The notes under the pieces were generated by a model. The model had not been told where the DNA came from, did no database searches, and saw only the letters and a list, made by a program, of their open reading frames with translations. 13,549 bases of DNA from the NCBI GenBank assembly GCA_040002845.1, contig JBDUDR010000071.1:1-13549 (forward strand). Direction: 5' to 3'. Position numbers and translations under genes: made by a program. This document shows positions 13,526 to 13,549 of the stretch, piece after piece. This DNA comes from JBDUDR01 sp040002845. Its GTDB lineage: Bacteria > Actinomycetota > Actinomycetes > Propionibacteriales > Nocardioidaceae. Position 1 is the first letter of the stretch; every line of letters begins with the position of its first letter.

Positions 13526-13549
13526 ATGCAGATCTTCGCCATCGTCGTG
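13526..13549 (+). CDS. Start of an unidentified gene, cut by the window edge
   Basis: Only eight codons are present, reading MQIFAIVV. A good Shine-Dalgarno (AGAGGAG) precedes the ATG. The hydrophobic beginning could be a membrane segment, a signal peptide or the first beta-strand of a cytosolic protein; eight residues are too few to identify it. Confidence 0.5.

Overview
The window is about 13.5 kb of high-GC DNA. GC-rich codon third positions, frequent GTG starts and 4-nt GTGA gene overlaps point to an actinobacterium; the genus cannot be told from the sequence. It is dominated by a histidine-utilisation (hut) locus of the type that goes through N-formylglutamate. Every enzyme needed from histidine to glutamate has a candidate here.

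Layout: 1-306 is the 3' end of an MMPL-family membrane transporter on the plus strand, with an apparent 1-base insertion. Converging on it is a tightly overlapped minus-strand operon read from 4102 to 343: an M20-family amidohydrolase, hutF (formimidoylglutamate deiminase) and hutI (imidazolonepropionase). Two plus-strand genes, a nitroreductase and a DUF4440/SnoaL-like protein (4168-5227), separate it from a second minus-strand block read from 11166 to 5253: a saccharopine-dehydrogenase-like oxidoreductase, hutH, hutU and an amidase-signature hydrolase. A divergent GlgC-family sugar nucleotidyltransferase starts at 11221. After it come a wrecked secreted-protein gene (signal peptide out of frame with a discoidin-type domain), about 600 bp of apparently non-coding DNA rich in inverted and direct repeats, and the first eight codons of another plus-strand gene at the right edge.

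How it works together: HutH deaminates histidine to urocanate, HutU hydrates it to imidazolone propionate, HutI opens the ring to N-formimino-L-glutamate, and HutF deiminates that to N-formyl-L-glutamate. No classical HutG or FTCD-type enzyme is visible. The M20 amidohydrolase, translationally overlapped with hutF, is the natural candidate for releasing glutamate and formate. The amidase 9 nt behind hutU is a second, weaker candidate. No hut regulator or histidine/urocanate transporter lies in the window.

The observations most worth following are a 23-bp tandem duplication of the M20 gene's start region that creates an 8-codon leader ORF ending in an ATGA overlap with the real start; the M20 enzyme in the place of HutG; the amidase embedded in the hutHU block; and the decayed repeat-rich right-hand region, where a near copy of the glgC 3' end recurs after the discoidin fragment.
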